DNA of 39,947 nucleotides, taken from the NCBI RefSeq assembly GCF_000730665.1, contig NZ_BBIV01000055.1, positions 1-39,947 on the forward strand. The letters run 5' to 3'. A program made the translations under genes and the position numbers. The stretch comes from Pseudomonas plecoglossicida NBRC 103162 = DSM 15088 (GTDB lineage: Bacteria; Pseudomonadota; Gammaproteobacteria; Pseudomonadales; Pseudomonadaceae). This document shows, piece after piece, positions 39,832 through 39,947 of this stretch (the first letter of the stretch is position 1; every line of letters begins with the position of its first letter). The notes under the pieces were generated by a model. It saw only the letters and a list, made by a program, of their open reading frames with translations, did not search any database and was not told where the DNA came from.

Positions 39832-39947
39832 GTGCCCGCTGTTTCGTTCTATGGCGGCTGTGCGTAGGGCGCCTTCGTGCGCGCCGGTTTCCTTGATTCC
39901 CGGTCTACCAACCTGCGTACAGCCGTCACCCTTTCGTTTGGTAGCGA
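39832..39947 (+). other. Structured leader-like region cut by the window end
   Basis: GCTGTGCGTA (39857-39866) and TGCGTACAGC (39914-39923) can pair over 10 bp with two G-U pairs, enclosing a GGCGC/GCGCC hairpin. TTGGTAGC occurs at 39768 and again at 39938. The stretch resembles, from memory, leaders before small pseudomonad genes, but this is not certain. No reading frame in it has support; the gene it serves would lie beyond the window. Confidence 0.4.

Overview
The window looks like a chromosomal segment of a fluorescent Pseudomonas, probably of the P. putida group. The support is high GC, strong Shine-Dalgarno sites, P. putida-type REP palindromes (the complementary gccggcaagccggctcccac and gtgggagccggcttgccggc forms), and small families common in that genus (DUF1289, DUF2986, DUF1652, a likely DUF6555). 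No database search was possible, so the genus is an inference.

Region 1 (1-13.1 kb) holds housekeeping and accessory genes mixed with visible decay. Intact genes are a DUF1289 protein, a zinc-type oxidoreductase, a VIT1-like membrane protein, a DHFR/RibD-fold reductase, a LysE exporter, an Ada-type protein, DUF2986, a TPR protein, a tautomerase, a PAS-GGDEF diguanylate cyclase and a polytopic membrane protein. Several genes are broken: a LysR regulator and a convergent cytosine-deaminase-like amidohydrolase are truncated into each other at about 4190; a small Ada zinc-domain gene is frameshifted (about 5.6-5.8 kb); a Cache-GGDEF cyclase lost its catalytic core (junction about 7826); and the DUF2063 partner of an MNIO copper-peptide cluster lost its middle (junction about 12657). 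That cluster (11.1-12.9 kb) has a precursor with four EGKCG motifs fused to two EF-hand loops, followed by an intact DUF692/MNIO enzyme.

Region 2 (13.1-18.0 kb) is ordinary: a GNAT acetyltransferase divergent from a LysE exporter, an alpha/beta hydrolase, a pirin, two small Pseudomonas-type proteins, a Yip1 membrane protein and one unknown.

Region 3 (18.0-39.6 kb) is the main interest: two head-to-tail operons, each behind a sigma-54 promoter (18237-18252 and 29881-29896) and upstream C4-N6-G4 / G4-N6-C4 palindromes. Operon A (18289-29719) encodes a giant (1950 aa) secreted multicopper oxidase of the Mn(II)-oxidase type (MnxG/McoA/MofA), a membrane-anchored beta-propeller, two SCO copper chaperones, a cytochrome c fused to a periplasmic-binding domain, and a SurA-like chaperone. 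Operon B (29961-39593) encodes a stand-alone receiver protein, then a type II secretion/type IV pilus-like set (ATPase, PilM/GspL-, PilN-, PilO- and PilP/GspC-like proteins, a TPR lipoprotein secretin, three pseudopilins), translationally coupled to CsgE and CsgF and followed by CsgG. No platform protein (GspF/PilC), prepilin peptidase or curlin subunit is visible. The most economical reading is a co-regulated module that matures, wires up and exports a manganese-oxidizing enzyme through a hybrid pseudopilus/curli-type apparatus. REP palindromes lie inside three coding regions here and are translated in three different frames.

The last 350 bp hold a Rho-independent terminator and a structured, repeat-containing leader whose gene lies beyond the window.
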